Assembly: GCF_028736035.1 (NCBI RefSeq)
Contig: NZ_CP117866.1
Span: 682,001-746,000, forward strand
Reading direction: 5' to 3'
DNA length: 64,000 nt
Origin: Streptomyces sp. T12
GTDB taxonomy: Bacteria > Actinomycetota > Actinomycetes > Streptomycetales > Streptomycetaceae
Shown: one piece after another, positions 53,260-61,657 of the stretch
Position numbering within the stretch: the stretch's first letter is position 1
How the letters are laid out: each line of letters starts with the position of its first letter
Position numbers and translations under genes: made by a program
Notes under the pieces: model-generated
Database searches by the model: none
Seen by the model: only the letters and a program-made list of their open reading frames with translations
What the model was told of the DNA's origin: nothing

Positions 53260-53436
53260 ATGGCACTGGAGATGCGCGATCGCTGCGAGCGCTGCGAGAC
53301 GGCGGCCCTGCCGCTCGACGCACCTGCCCGTATCTGCTCGTACGAATGCACCTTCTGTGTGCCGTGCAGCGAGGCCATGCGGGACATCTGTCCCAACTGC
53401 GGTGGCGAGCTGGTCCCCAGACCTCGCCGTTCGTGA
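53260..53436 (+). CDS. DUF1272 small zinc-ribbon protein, 58 residues
   Basis: The short product begins MALEMRDRCERCETAALPL and contains four Cys pairs or singles (CERC, C...ECTFCVPC, CPNC), which should bind two zinc ions. It matches DUF1272 in length and Cys layout. AAGGA/AAAGG precede the ATG. It is between the DUF4865 and tautomerase genes and probably part of the same transcript. Function unknown. Confidence 0.85.
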   Translation: MALEMRDRCERCETAALPLDAPARICSYECTFCVPCSEAMRDICPNCGGELVPRPRRS

Positions 53437-53460
53437 CGTTCGCAGCAAGGAGACCCACAC

Positions 53461-53892
53461 ATGCCCTTCGTCCGCATCGACGCCCTGGGAGCCGACCCTG
53501 AGCGCCTCGACGCCCTCGGCCGTGCCGTGCACGACGCCCTGGTGGAGGCGATCGGGATCCCGCCCGACGACCGGTTCCAGGTGCTGGTCGGGCACGACGG
53601 CACCCGAAGCACTCTGCGCTATGACAGCGACTACCTCGGCATCCACCGGGACGACGGCCTCGTGTACGTCACGATCACCCTGCGTTCCGGGCGGACCCCC
53701 GCGCAGAAGCAGGCGCTGTACCGGCGGATCGCCGAGCTCGCCCACGCCTACGCGGGGACCGAGCCGCGGAACGTCTTCGTCAACCTCATCGAGAACGAGC
53801 CGATCAACTGGTCGTTCGGGGAGGGAGTGGCGCAGTACGCCGATGCCCCCGCCCCCGTCGATGCGCCCGCCCTCACCAGGCCGTCCTCCTAG
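53461..53892 (+). CDS. tautomerase-family protein
   Basis: The 143-residue protein has Pro at position 2 (MPFVRIDALG), which becomes the N-terminal catalytic proline of the tautomerase superfamily. VYVTITLRSGRTPAQKQALY and PRNVFVNLIENEPINWSFG are typical of the longer, cis-CaaD/MSAD-like tautomerases. It could tautomerise or dehalogenate a 2-oxo acid-like compound. Last gene of the TetR operon; its stop overlaps the stop of the ilvC remnant on the other strand. Confidence 0.87.
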   Translation: MPFVRIDALGADPERLDALGRAVHDALVEAIGIPPDDRFQVLVGHDGTRSTLRYDSDYLGIHRDDGLVYVTITLRSGRTPAQKQALYRRIAELAHAYAGTEPRNVFVNLIENEPINWSFGEGVAQYADAPAPVDAPALTRPSS

Positions 53893-54461
53893 GCCACGGC
53901 GGTGTCCACGGTCGGCCGGAGCTTCGCGGCCGCGGCCAGGGCCTCGTGCACCGGGTGGGTGTCGAAGGCCGTCAACGGAGCCGCGTCGGCCGGGTGTTCG
54001 GCGGCCGGGTAGGCGATCTGCTCGTACGCGGCCGGGAAGCGCGGGCCCCAGCGCCGGGCGCCGCGGCGGGCCGTGCAGGAGCAGTTGTCGACCATGTGGG
54101 CCACATCCCGGGCGTGCACATAGGGCAGCAGCGGGTCGACGGCCTCGATGACCGACTCGTTGACGATCTCCGACCAGTGGGGCCGCGCTCGGCGAACTCG
54201 TCGATCTGGGCCGTCATCGTGGCCACGAACACCCCGGCGGTGAACGGGTCGACCGGCAGCTCGCGTTCGGCCCGCCGGGCGTGCACCCGGTCGCCGACGG
54301 CCCACATCGGTGAGCCGCCGATCCTGCTCATCGGGCAGGCGCCGAGCCGCCGTTCGGTCAGGAGCACACTGCGCAGCTCGGTACCGTCGGCGACCTCGTC
54401 GTAGATCTCGGCGACGATCTCGCGGGCGGGCCCGTACGTCGCCGTGTACGCCCGGTCGAAG
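53889..54461 (-). pseudogene. ilvC: class II ketol-acid reductoisomerase remnant, C-terminal half, frameshifted
   Basis: Two frames together give about 190 residues of the knotted C-terminal domain of class II (E. coli/plant-type) ketol-acid reductoisomerase: FDRAYTATYGPAREIVAEIY, VGDRVHARRAE, DPFTAGVFVATMTAQIDEFAERG, WSEIVNESVIEAVDPLLPYV, HARDVAHMVDNCSCTARRGA and LRPTVDTAV. Metal-binding Glu and Ser residues in ESVIEAVD and the MVDNCS segment are recognisable. A one-base deletion in a C run near 54178-54182 shifts the frame. The N-terminal NADP-binding half is gone. The usual streptomycete enzyme is the shorter class I form, so this gene was probably acquired and then lost. Confidence 0.82.
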
Positions 54462-54495
54462 ACAGACCGGCCGCCGCGGTCGAGGCCCTCCCGCC

Positions 54496-55067
54496 GACGC
54501 CGTGTTCGCCACGGTCACCGCCAGTCAGGCGCTGCTGCCCGACCTGCTGGCGCCGTTCCGCACCGCCCACCCCCAGGTGCGGCTCGATCCGTGCACCGGT
54601 GACGCGGCCGCGGCACTGGCCCGGCTGGACGAGGGCAAGGTGGACGTGGCCGTCGTGGGGATCCCGGCGCGGCTGCCGGAGTCGCTGGTGAGCCGGACGG
54701 CGCGGTGCCGGAGCTGGTCATGGTGTCCGCACGGGACCGTCCCGGCCCCGGCATCGAGGGCCCCTTCGTCCTTCCCCACCGAGGGCTGGTCCGCGAGGCC
54801 GCCGACCGCTGGTTCCGCGCCCGCGGCACGACACGCGAGGTGGCCTGCGAACCCGAAGGCCACGAAGGGCTGTTGACGCTGGTCGCCCTGGGGTGCGGCA
54901 CGGGTGTGGTGCCGCGTCTGGTGCTGGAGCACAGTGCGGTGCGCGACCGGCTCTCTGTCGTCCCCGGCGATCCGCCGCCGGAGCCGTTCCCGATCGGGCT
55001 GTGCGTCCGGCGGGCCGATCTGCGGCGACCGCTGGTGGCAGCCTTGTGGAGCCTTACGGCTCCCTGA
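54496..55067 (+). pseudogene. LysR regulator remnant (IlvY-like), effector domain only, frameshifted
   Basis: The frame starting DAVFATVTASQALLPDLLAPF and continuing VRLDPCTGDAAAALARLDEGKVDVAVVG, then after a one-base shift near 54700 PELVMVSARD...FVLPHRGLVREAADRWF...GHEGLLTLVALGCGTGVVPRLVLE, matches the LysR effector domain and resembles IlvY, the activator of ilvC. The DNA-binding half is absent. The sequence abuts the ilvC remnant with about 34 bases between the last recognisable codons of each. In enterics ilvY and ilvC are divergent, as here. A deletion removing both 5' halves explains the layout. Confidence 0.78.
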
Positions 55068-55503
55068 GGTCCAGGCGGCCGACGTGGGCCACGTTCTCCC
55101 GGTCCTCGGCGTCCGCGCTGGCCTCGGCCGCGAACCAGGCGTCGAGGATCTCCTTGAGCAAGGGCTCGGACGTCAGACGCAGGCTGAGCGCGAGCACATT
55201 GGCGTCGTTCCAGCGGCGAGCGCCGTCCGCCGTGTACGCGTCCGTGCACAGGGCGGCCCGTACGCCCGGCACCTTGTTCGCGGCGATCGACGCGCCCGTG
55301 CCGGTCCAGCAGCACACGACCGCCTGGTCGGCCGTCCCAGCGGCGACCTCGCGGGCGGCCGCCTCGGAGCAGGCGGCCCACTGGGGGTCGTCGCCGGGGC
55401 TGAGCGCCCCGTGGGTGACGACGTCGTGACCGCGGCCGCGCAGCTCGGTGACGAGGAGACGGGCCACGGGTTCGTCCATGTCCGAGGAGACGGAGATCCG
55501 CAT
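55054..55503 (-). CDS. RpiB/LacAB-family sugar-phosphate isomerase
   Basis: The 149-residue protein has the family signature WTGTGASIAANKVPGVRAALCTD and ANVLALSLRL. The usual CGTG motif with its catalytic Cys reads CCWTGTG here, so the Cys is placed slightly differently. Members interconvert aldose and ketose phosphates such as ribose-5-P or galactose-6-P. The ATG at 55503 gives MRISVSSDMDEPVARLL. Its end overlaps the IlvY-like remnant by 14 bases. Substrate is uncertain. Confidence 0.8.
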   Translation of the reverse strand: MRISVSSDMDEPVARLLVTELRGRGHDVVTHGALSPGDDPQWAACSEAAAREVAAGTADQAVVCCWTGTGASIAANKVPGVRAALCTDAYTADGARRWNDANVLALSLRLTSEPLLKEILDAWFAAEASADAEDRENVAHVGRLDLREP

Positions 55504-55653
55504 GTCACGAAGGGTACCCAGGTCCGCCGCGAGTGGGGCGGGCCGAGTCAGGGGCGGGCTGGTCGGCGAGTGACGGGGGTACGGGGACACGCCTCGGGTA
55601 CGCCTCGAGCTCGGTCTGCCGCCGCGGGGCAGACGGGAATTGTCCGACAGGCC

Positions 55654-56892
55654 CTAGGCGAGCGCCGCCAACGGATCGTCCAGCACCGGCTGCCAGGCCA
55701 GCTCGGCAGCACCGACGAGGCTGTTGTGGTCCAGGGTGCACGCGAGGATCGGGACGCCCCCGCTCTGGCCCCACAGGCTGCGGTCGGCGACGACCGCGCG
55801 CAGGCGCTCGGGGTCGGCGTCCAGGAGGGTGCGGTGGAGGCCGCCGAGGATGATGCGGTCCGGGTTGAGGATGTTGACCAGGCCGGCCAGGCCCAGGCCG
55901 AGGCGGTCGATGAGGGCCTCGGTGGCCGTGCGGACCGCGGGGTTGTCGTACCGGGTGCGGATCAGGTCCTTGGCCTGCTGAAGCAGATTGACCTCGGGGC
56001 CCGGCTCGCGGCCGGCCGCCGTGAGGAGGGCCAGCGGGTCGGCCTCGACGTCGAGGCAGCCGCGGCTGCCGCAGTGGCAGGGTCTGCCCTCGGGGTTCAC
56101 GGTGAGGTGGCCGACCTCCAGGGCCAGGCCCGAACTGCCGGTGTGCAGACGGCCGTCCAGCACGAGCGCACCGCCCACGCCCCGGTGCCCGGTGGCCACG
56201 CACAGCAGATGCCGGGCGCCGCGACCCGCGCCGTGCCGGTGCTCGGCGAGGGCGGCGAGGTTGACGTCGTTGCCGGCGAAGGCCGGTCCGGTGATCCCGG
56301 CCTCGCGCACGCGCTCCGCGAAGATACGGCGGACGGGCGCACCCACGGGCCAGGCCAGGTGCAGCGGGTTGAGCGCCAGGCCGTCCGGTTCCGCCACGGC
56401 GGACGGTACGGCGAGTCCGGCGCCGACGCAGCGCCGTCCGGTCGTGCGCAGCAGGTCGGCGCCCGCTTCGACGACCGAGCCGAGGACCTTGGCGGGATCG
56501 GCGTCCACCGTCTCGCAGCCGGGCGCGGTGGCGACGATACGGCCGCCGAGGCCGACCAGCGCCGCCCGGAAGCCGTCGGCGTGCACCTGTGCGGCGAGGA
56601 CGACCGGGCCGTCCTCGGCGACCGCCAGCCGGTGCGAGGGCCGCCCCTGCGAACCGGCTGCCGCGCCTGGCCGGGCGTCGACCCGGATCAGGCCGAGCGC
56701 CTCCAGTTCGGCGGCGACCGCGCCGGCCGTGGCCCGGGTCACCCCGAGCTCGGCGGTGAGGACGGCACGCGTGGGGGCGCGTCCGGTGTGCACGAGCTCC
56801 AACGCGGGTCCGAGCGCACCGCGCCCCCGGTCCAACCGCGTCCTTGACGTGGTTCCTTCCCCCGCCGACCGGGGGTCCGCCTTGCCGCTCAT
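55654..56892 (-). CDS. ROK-family transcriptional regulator/sugar kinase
   Basis: The 412-residue protein has an N-terminal winged helix (about 30-75, PTRAVLTAELGVTRATAGAV) and a ROK domain with EVGHLTVNPEG and the zinc motif CHCGSRGCLDVEA, plus GNDVNLAALAEH. The presence of the HTH marks it as a ROK repressor rather than a plain kinase. It lies downstream, on the minus strand, of AlkB and near the DeoR/aldolase sugar locus, so it could regulate sugar or amino-sugar genes. Effector unknown. Confidence 0.87.
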   Translation of the reverse strand: MSGKADPRSAGEGTTSRTRLDRGRGALGPALELVHTGRAPTRAVLTAELGVTRATAGAVAAELEALGLIRVDARPGAAAGSQGRPSHRLAVAEDGPVVLAAQVHADGFRAALVGLGGRIVATAPGCETVDADPAKVLGSVVEAGADLLRTTGRRCVGAGLAVPSAVAEPDGLALNPLHLAWPVGAPVRRIFAERVREAGITGPAFAGNDVNLAALAEHRHGAGRGARHLLCVATGHRGVGGALVLDGRLHTGSSGLALEVGHLTVNPEGRPCHCGSRGCLDVEADPLALLTAAGREPGPEVNLLQQAKDLIRTRYDNPAVRTATEALIDRLGLGLAGLVNILNPDRIILGGLHRTLLDADPERLRAVVADRSLWGQSGGVPILACTLDHNSLVGAAELAWQPVLDDPLAALA

Positions 56893-56928
56893 GAGGGCGA
56901 GTCTCCCATGATCCGCAGATGCGGCGGC

Positions 56929-57603
56929 CTACAGCCCGCTCACTCTGAGCGTGATGTTCAACCGCCCGGTCAGCCCCAACTCCGGCGGTCCGGTGCCCGG
57001 CTGCACCCTCGGCACGCCGTGGTGGGCGAGCCGCGACGGGCCGCCGAACACGAACAGATCGCCGCTGCGCAGCTCGACGTCCATGTAGGGCCGGGTCCGG
57101 GTCTCGGTGTTGCCGAAGCGGAAGACGCAGGTGTCGCCGAGGCTCAGGGACACCACCGGGGCGTCCGACTTCTCGTCGCTGTCGCGGTGCATGCCCATGC
57201 GGGCATCGGCGTCGTAGAAGTTGATCAGGGCGATGTCGTACGCCGGCCCTGGTCCGCCCTGTGCGTCCCCGTCCGCTTCCCCGAGCGTGTCCCGCACCGC
57301 GCGCCGGCCCAGCTCGCCCAGCCACTCGGGGAACGGTTTCACCGGGGCGCCGTCGCCGTCGACGATCGTGCGGGCGTAGGCGTACGGGTACCAGTGCCAG
57401 CCCAGGCAGACCTGCCGGGCGGTCATGGTGCCGCCGCCGGGGGTGTGGACCGTACGCAGGCCGGCCGGTGGGCGTGCCCACTCGCGGCAGGCCTCCAGCA
57501 GCTCGCGCTGGCGGTCCGGATCCAGCCAGTCGGGCACATGCACCGCTGACGGCGCGACCTCCGTACGTTCCCGGGGGAACAGCTCGGCGTCCATGCCTCC
57601 CAT
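56929..57603 (-). CDS. AlkB-family 2-oxoglutarate-dependent dioxygenase
   Basis: The 224-residue protein has the Fe(II) ligands in MHRDSDE (HxD) and AHHGVPR (His), and the 2-oxoglutarate Arg in GRLNITLR. It also shows YDIALINFYDADARMG. AlkB proteins remove alkyl groups from DNA or RNA bases oxidatively. The start is ATG 57603 (MGGMDAE) or ATG 57594; purine-rich GGGGGAG lies very close to both. It is divergent from the RlmG-like methyltransferase. Confidence 0.9.
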   Translation of the reverse strand: MGGMDAELFPRERTEVAPSAVHVPDWLDPDRQRELLEACREWARPPAGLRTVHTPGGGTMTARQVCLGWHWYPYAYARTIVDGDGAPVKPFPEWLGELGRRAVRDTLGEADGDAQGGPGPAYDIALINFYDADARMGMHRDSDEKSDAPVVSLSLGDTCVFRFGNTETRTRPYMDVELRSGDLFVFGGPSRLAHHGVPRVQPGTGPPELGLTGRLNITLRVSGL

Positions 57604-57650
57604 ACTCCCCCACCGGCCGTGAGCTGCGGCTCGGCTAGCCTTGACGCACG

Positions 57651-58796
57651 ATGAACGACCGTATGACGACGCCCTGGGGCGAGCTCGCGCTGACCCGTTT
57701 CCCCGAGGACCCGCGTGACAGGCTGCGTGCCTGGGACGCCTCCGACGAGTACCTCCTCAGGCATCTGGCGGAGCAGGAGATCCCGCTGTCCGGCACGGTC
57801 GTGGTGGTCGGTGATCGCTGGGGTGCCCTGGTCACGGCGCTCGCTGCGCACCAGCCCGTGCAGATCACGGACTCCCACCTGACCCAGGAGGCGACCCGGG
57901 CCAACCTCGACCGCGGCGGCGTCGAGCCCGGCTCCGTCCGCCTGCTCACCACGCAGGATCCGCCGCCGGAGCGCGTCGACGTCCTGCTCGTGCGGGTGCC
58001 GAAGAGCCTGGCGCTGCTGGAGGACCAGCTGCTGCGGCTGGCGCCCGCGGTGCACGAGGGCACGGTGGTGGTCGGCGCCGGGATGGTGAAGGAGATCCAC
58101 ACCTCGACGCTCCAGCTGTTCGAGCGGATCCTCGGCCCGACCCGCACCTCGCTCGCCGAGAAGAAGGCGCGGCTGATCTTCTGCACGCCGCAGCCGTCGC
58201 CGACCCGGCCCGCCAACCCGTGGCCGTACACCTACACGCTCCCCGCCGGCATCGGCACGGTCTCGGGGCGCACGGTCGTCAATCACGCGGGCGTCTTCTG
58301 CGCCGACCGGCTCGACATCGGTACGCGGTTCTTCCTGGGGCACCTTCCGGACGGCAAGGGCGCCCAGCGGGTGGTGGACCTCGGGTGCGGCAACGGCGTC
58401 GTCGGTACGGCGGTGGCGCTGGCGAACCCGGAGGCCGAGGTGCTGTTCGTGGACGAGTCGTTCCAGGCCGTGGCCTCGGCGGAGGCGACGTACAAGGCGA
58501 ACGGGGTGCAGGGCCACGCCGAGTTCCGGGTCGGGGACGGGCTGGCGGGCGTGCCGGCCGGGAGCGTCGACCTCGTGCTCAACAATCCGCCGTTCCACTC
58601 CCACCAGGCGACGACCGACGCGACGGCCTGGCGGATGTTCACGGGGGCGCGGCGCGCGCTCAGGCCGGGCGGCGAGCTGTGGGTGATCGGCAACCGGCAC
58701 CTCGGCTACCACGTGAAGCTGCGGCGGCTGTTCGGCAACAGTCAACTCGTCGCCGGTGACCCGAAGTTCGTGGTGCTGAGGGCCGTCAAGCGGTAG
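57651..58796 (+). CDS. RlmG/RsmC-like rRNA methyltransferase
   Basis: The 381-residue protein has the two-domain form of RlmG: an N-terminal inactive methyltransferase-like domain (about 1-190) and a C-terminal SAM domain with VVDLGCGNGVVGTAVAL and the catalytic NNPPFHSHQ motif (N-P-P-F/Y, for N2-guanine methylation). RlmG methylates G1835 of 23S rRNA in E. coli; here the target is inferred. Confidence 0.83.
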   Translation: MNDRMTTPWGELALTRFPEDPRDRLRAWDASDEYLLRHLAEQEIPLSGTVVVVGDRWGALVTALAAHQPVQITDSHLTQEATRANLDRGGVEPGSVRLLTTQDPPPERVDVLLVRVPKSLALLEDQLLRLAPAVHEGTVVVGAGMVKEIHTSTLQLFERILGPTRTSLAEKKARLIFCTPQPSPTRPANPWPYTYTLPAGIGTVSGRTVVNHAGVFCADRLDIGTRFFLGHLPDGKGAQRVVDLGCGNGVVGTAVALANPEAEVLFVDESFQAVASAEATYKANGVQGHAEFRVGDGLAGVPAGSVDLVLNNPPFHSHQATTDATAWRMFTGARRALRPGGELWVIGNRHLGYHVKLRRLFGNSQLVAGDPKFVVLRAVKR

Positions 58797-58817
58797 GCGT
58801 CAGGGTGTACGGCCGCG

Positions 58818-59672
58818 TCAGGGAGCCCTCAGCACCCCGATGATGTCGGCCACCGCCCGTACCATCGCCTCGCGCCCCACACTCAGGTACTTGCGTGAGT
58901 CGACCGCCTCGGGGTGGGCGGCGAGGAAGTCGCGGATCGCTCCCGTCATGGCGATGTTGAGGGCCGTGCCGATGTTGACCTTGGCGATGCCGCCCGCGAC
59001 CGCCGCGGTCAGTTCGCCGTCGGGGACGCCGGAGGAACCGTGCAGGACGAGGGGGACGTCCAGGGTGGCGGACAGGCGCTTGAGGAGCTCGTGGTCGAGG
59101 GTGGCGGTGCGGGTGGTCATGGCGTGCGAGCTGCCGATGGCGACCGCGAGCGCGTCGACGCCGGAGCCGGTGACGAAGGCGTGGGCCTCGGCGGGGTCGG
59201 TGCGGGCACCGGGGGCGTGGGCGTCGAGCGGAGCCTCGCCGTTCTTGCCGCCCAGTCGGCCCAGCTCGGCCTCGATCCAGAGGCCTTGGGCGTGCGCCCA
59301 GTCGACGGCGGCCTTCGTGGCGGCGAGGTTGTCCGCGTACGGCAGTCGGGCCGCGTCGTACATCACGGAGCTGAACCCGGCGCCCGGCGCCTGGCGCAGC
59401 AGGTCGTCGCTCTGGACGTGGTCGAGGTGCAACGCGACGGGGACGGCGGCCCGTTCGGCGGCGGCGACGGCCGCGCGGGCGAGCGGGAGCAGGCGTCCGT
59501 AGCGGAACTTGACGGCGTTCTCGCTGACTTGGAGCACGACGGACGAACTCACCGACTCCGCACCGGCGATGACGGCCTCGACATGCTCCAGGGTGATGAC
59601 GTTGAAGGCGGCGACGGCGGAGCGGGCTGCGGCGGCGCGGGTGATGAGCTCGCCGGTGGTCACGAGGGGCAC
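58818..59672 (-). CDS. class II fructose/tagatose-bisphosphate aldolase
   Basis: The 284-residue protein matches zinc-dependent class II aldolases: AAFNVITLEHVEAVI, ALHLDHVQSDDL (catalytic Asp and zinc His), AIGSSHAM (zinc His), HGSSGVPDGEL (zinc His) and KVNIGTALN. Class II aldolases split ketose-1,6-bisphosphates. With the SIS isomerase and DeoR regulator next to it, a role like AgaY/GatY on tagatose- or fructose-bisphosphate from an amino or deoxy sugar is likely. GTG start 59672 follows AAAGGAG. Confidence 0.88.
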   Translation of the reverse strand: MPLVTTGELITRAAAARSAVAAFNVITLEHVEAVIAGAESVSSSVVLQVSENAVKFRYGRLLPLARAAVAAAERAAVPVALHLDHVQSDDLLRQAPGAGFSSVMYDAARLPYADNLAATKAAVDWAHAQGLWIEAELGRLGGKNGEAPLDAHAPGARTDPAEAHAFVTGSGVDALAVAIGSSHAMTTRTATLDHELLKRLSATLDVPLVLHGSSGVPDGELTAAVAGGIAKVNIGTALNIAMTGAIRDFLAAHPEAVDSRKYLSVGREAMVRAVADIIGVLRAP

Positions 59673-59692
59673 GGCTCTCCTTTCTCGGTGCG

Positions 59693-60574
59693 TCAGGGGG
59701 CGAGGATCACCGAGCGGGTGAGGTGGCGCGGCTGGTCCGGATCGAGGCCGCGGGCCGCGGCGACGGCGACCGCGAGCCGCTGGGCGCGGACCAGTTCGGC
59801 GAGGGGGTCGAGGCGGCCCTCGATCCACAGTCCGCCGGTGGCGCGGACCTGTTCGGCCAGCCCGTCGGGCGCCTCGCCGAACATCCAGGTGGCGGTGGAG
59901 CTCGTGGTGATGCTGATCGGGCCGTGCCGGTACTCCATGGCCGGGTAGGCCTCCGTCCAGGACAGCGACGCCTCGCGCATCTTCAGCCCGGCCTCGTTGG
60001 CCAGCCCCACCGTCCAGCCACGGCCGAGGAAGGTGAACTGCCCGCACTCCACGAGCTCTTCGGGCAGTTCGCCGACGAGTGCGGTGCGGGCGTCGGCGAC
60101 GACGGCGTCGGTGTGCAGGCCGAGGTGGGCGCGGAGCAGGGTGAGGGCGGTGGTCGCGAACCGGGTCTGCACGACGGACCGTTCGTCCGCGTAGTCGAGG
60201 ACGACGACCTCGTCGGCGGCCGTCATGACGGGCGTGTTCGGGTCGGCGGTGATCGCCGTGGTATGTGTACGTCCCTTCAGCCGTCCCAGCAGGTCCAGCA
60301 CTTCGGTCGTGGTACCGGAGCGGGTGAGGGCGACGACTCGGTCGTACGCCCGCCCGGGCGGGAACTCCGACGCGGCGAAGGCGTCCGTCTCCCCCTGGCC
60401 CGATCCCTCGCGCAGCGCGGCGAACGCCTGCGCCATGAAGTACGACGTGCCGCAGCCGACGACCGCGACCCGCTCCCTGGGCGCCGGCAGCGCCCCGCCG
60501 AGGCCGGCCGCCTCCGCCGAGGCGCGTGTCCAGCACTCGGGCTGGCTGTTGAGCTCGTCCTCGACATGCGTCAT
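59693..60574 (-). CDS. SIS-domain sugar isomerase/deaminase (AgaS-like)
   Basis: The 293-residue protein has two SIS domains: VAVVGCGTSYFMAQAFAALR and ALTRSGTTTEVLDLL in the first, FTFLGRGWTVGLANEAGLKMREAS and EYRHGPISITT in the second. These are typical of GlmS-like C-terminal isomerase domains and of AgaS/FrlB-type sugar isomerases, which convert aminosugar phosphates to ketose phosphates. ATG 60574 (MTHVEDEL) follows GGAGGGCGG; an upstream ATG would add 15 residues. It is directly upstream of the aldolase with a 20-base gap, so they are probably an operon. Confidence 0.86.
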   Translation of the reverse strand: MTHVEDELNSQPECWTRASAEAAGLGGALPAPRERVAVVGCGTSYFMAQAFAALREGSGQGETDAFAASEFPPGRAYDRVVALTRSGTTTEVLDLLGRLKGRTHTTAITADPNTPVMTAADEVVVLDYADERSVVQTRFATTALTLLRAHLGLHTDAVVADARTALVGELPEELVECGQFTFLGRGWTVGLANEAGLKMREASLSWTEAYPAMEYRHGPISITTSSTATWMFGEAPDGLAEQVRATGGLWIEGRLDPLAELVRAQRLAVAVAAARGLDPDQPRHLTRSVILAP

Positions 60575-60611
60575 GCCGCCGCCCTCCGCATTTCCACCCA
60601 TGAATGATTGT

Positions 60612-60621
60612 TCTTGCAAGA
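60612..60621. promoter_or_regulatory. candidate DeoR-family operator in divergent promoter
   Basis: TCTTGCAAGA is a perfect 10-bp palindrome in an AT-richer patch between the SIS isomerase gene and the DeoR gene. Nearby GAATGATTG and GAATCAAGC are related half-sites. The position suits control of both divergent genes. Confidence 0.4.
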
Positions 60622-60705
60622 TAGCCCCAGCTTTCGAGCAGAATCAAGCATTCCGGTCGAGAGGCGTGCGCTAAGGTCGCCGGGAGATCGAGGAATGGAG
60701 GGCGG

Positions 60706-61485
60706 ATGTCGCGCGACGCCCGCTGGAAGGCACTGCTGGAGCTGCTCGTCGAGCGGGGCCGGCTGGACGTCGAGGAGGCGGCCGCCGAGCTGGAGGTGTC
60801 GTCCGCCACGATCCGCCGCGACTTCGACCAGCTCGCCGAGCAGCAGATGCTCGTGCGCACCCGGGGCGGCGCGGTCGTGCACGGGGTGTCGTACGAACTG
60901 CCGCTGCGCTACAAGACGGCCCGGCACGCATCCGAAAAGCAGCGCATCGCCAAGGCGGTGGCCGACCTCATCGCGCCCGGCGAGGCGGTGGGGCTGACCG
61001 GCGGCACGACGACCACCGAGGTGGCGCGGGCCCTGGCCGTGCGCAGCGACCTGGCGTCCGGGGCGCCCGCGCTGACGATCGTCACCAACGCGCTCAACAT
61101 CGCCAACGAGCTGGCCGTGCGCCCCCAGTTCAAGATCGTGGTCACCGGCGGGGTCGCGCGCCCGCAGTCGTACGAGCTCATCGGGCCGCTCGCGGACGCG
61201 GTGCTGGCCCAGATCACCATCGACGTGGCGGTGCTCGGTGTCGTCGCCTTCGACGCCACGCACGGCGCCGCCGCGCACGACGAGGCGGAGGCGGCGATCA
61301 ACCGGCTGCTGTGCGAGCGGGCCGAGCGCGTGATCGTGGCCGCGGACTCCAGCAAGCTGGGCCAGCGGGCGTTCGCCCGGATCTGTGCGGCCGACGCGGT
61401 GAACACGCTGGTCACGGACACGGCGGCCGCTCCCGACACCATACGGAGTTTTGAGGAGGCGGGTCTGAGGGTCGTCGCGGTCTGA
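60706..61485 (+). CDS. DeoR-family transcriptional regulator of adjacent sugar operon
   Basis: The 259-residue protein has a DeoR HTH (RWKALLELLVERGRLDVEEA, then AAELEVSSATIRRDFDQL) and the DeoRC sensor domain (GLTGGTTTTEVARAL, VTGGVARPQSYELIGP, FDATHGAAAHDEAEAAINRL). Sensor features resemble AgaR/SugR-type regulators, which respond to sugar phosphates. It is divergent from the SIS-isomerase/aldolase operon with 131 bases between, so it most likely represses that operon until its sugar phosphate is present. Confidence 0.9.
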   Translation: MSRDARWKALLELLVERGRLDVEEAAAELEVSSATIRRDFDQLAEQQMLVRTRGGAVVHGVSYELPLRYKTARHASEKQRIAKAVADLIAPGEAVGLTGGTTTTEVARALAVRSDLASGAPALTIVTNALNIANELAVRPQFKIVVTGGVARPQSYELIGPLADAVLAQITIDVAVLGVVAFDATHGAAAHDEAEAAINRLLCERAERVIVAADSSKLGQRAFARICAADAVNTLVTDTAAAPDTIRSFEEAGLRVVAV

Positions 61486-61486
61486 G

Positions 61487-61545
61487 GTCGGCGCGGCTTG
61501 AGCGTCGGCCCGGCTTGAGCATCGGCGGCTTGAGCGTCGGCGCGG
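61487..61545. repeat. 15-17-bp tandem repeat after the DeoR gene
   Basis: Units GTCGGCGCGGCTTGAGC, GTCGGCCCGGCTTGAGC and ATCGGCGGCTTGAGC follow one another, ending in a partial unit GTCGGCGCGG. It starts just past the regulator's stop codon and looks like slippage-derived DNA. Confidence 0.7.
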
Positions 61546-61657
61546 TCCGGTCCCCTGATCCCCCTCGCCCGGCCCCCGGTCCCCCGGTGCCGGCCCGCTC
61601 CCGGCCGATTCCACCTACGCTGGGATCGAGGCGCATGGCGGGCCCAGGGAGGCTGCG

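Noticed and set aside
55505..57613. Long minus-strand open frame across ROK and AlkB genes
   Set aside because: It is a different frame of the same strand with Arg/Pro/Gly-rich sequence, and both ROK and AlkB motifs are in other frames.
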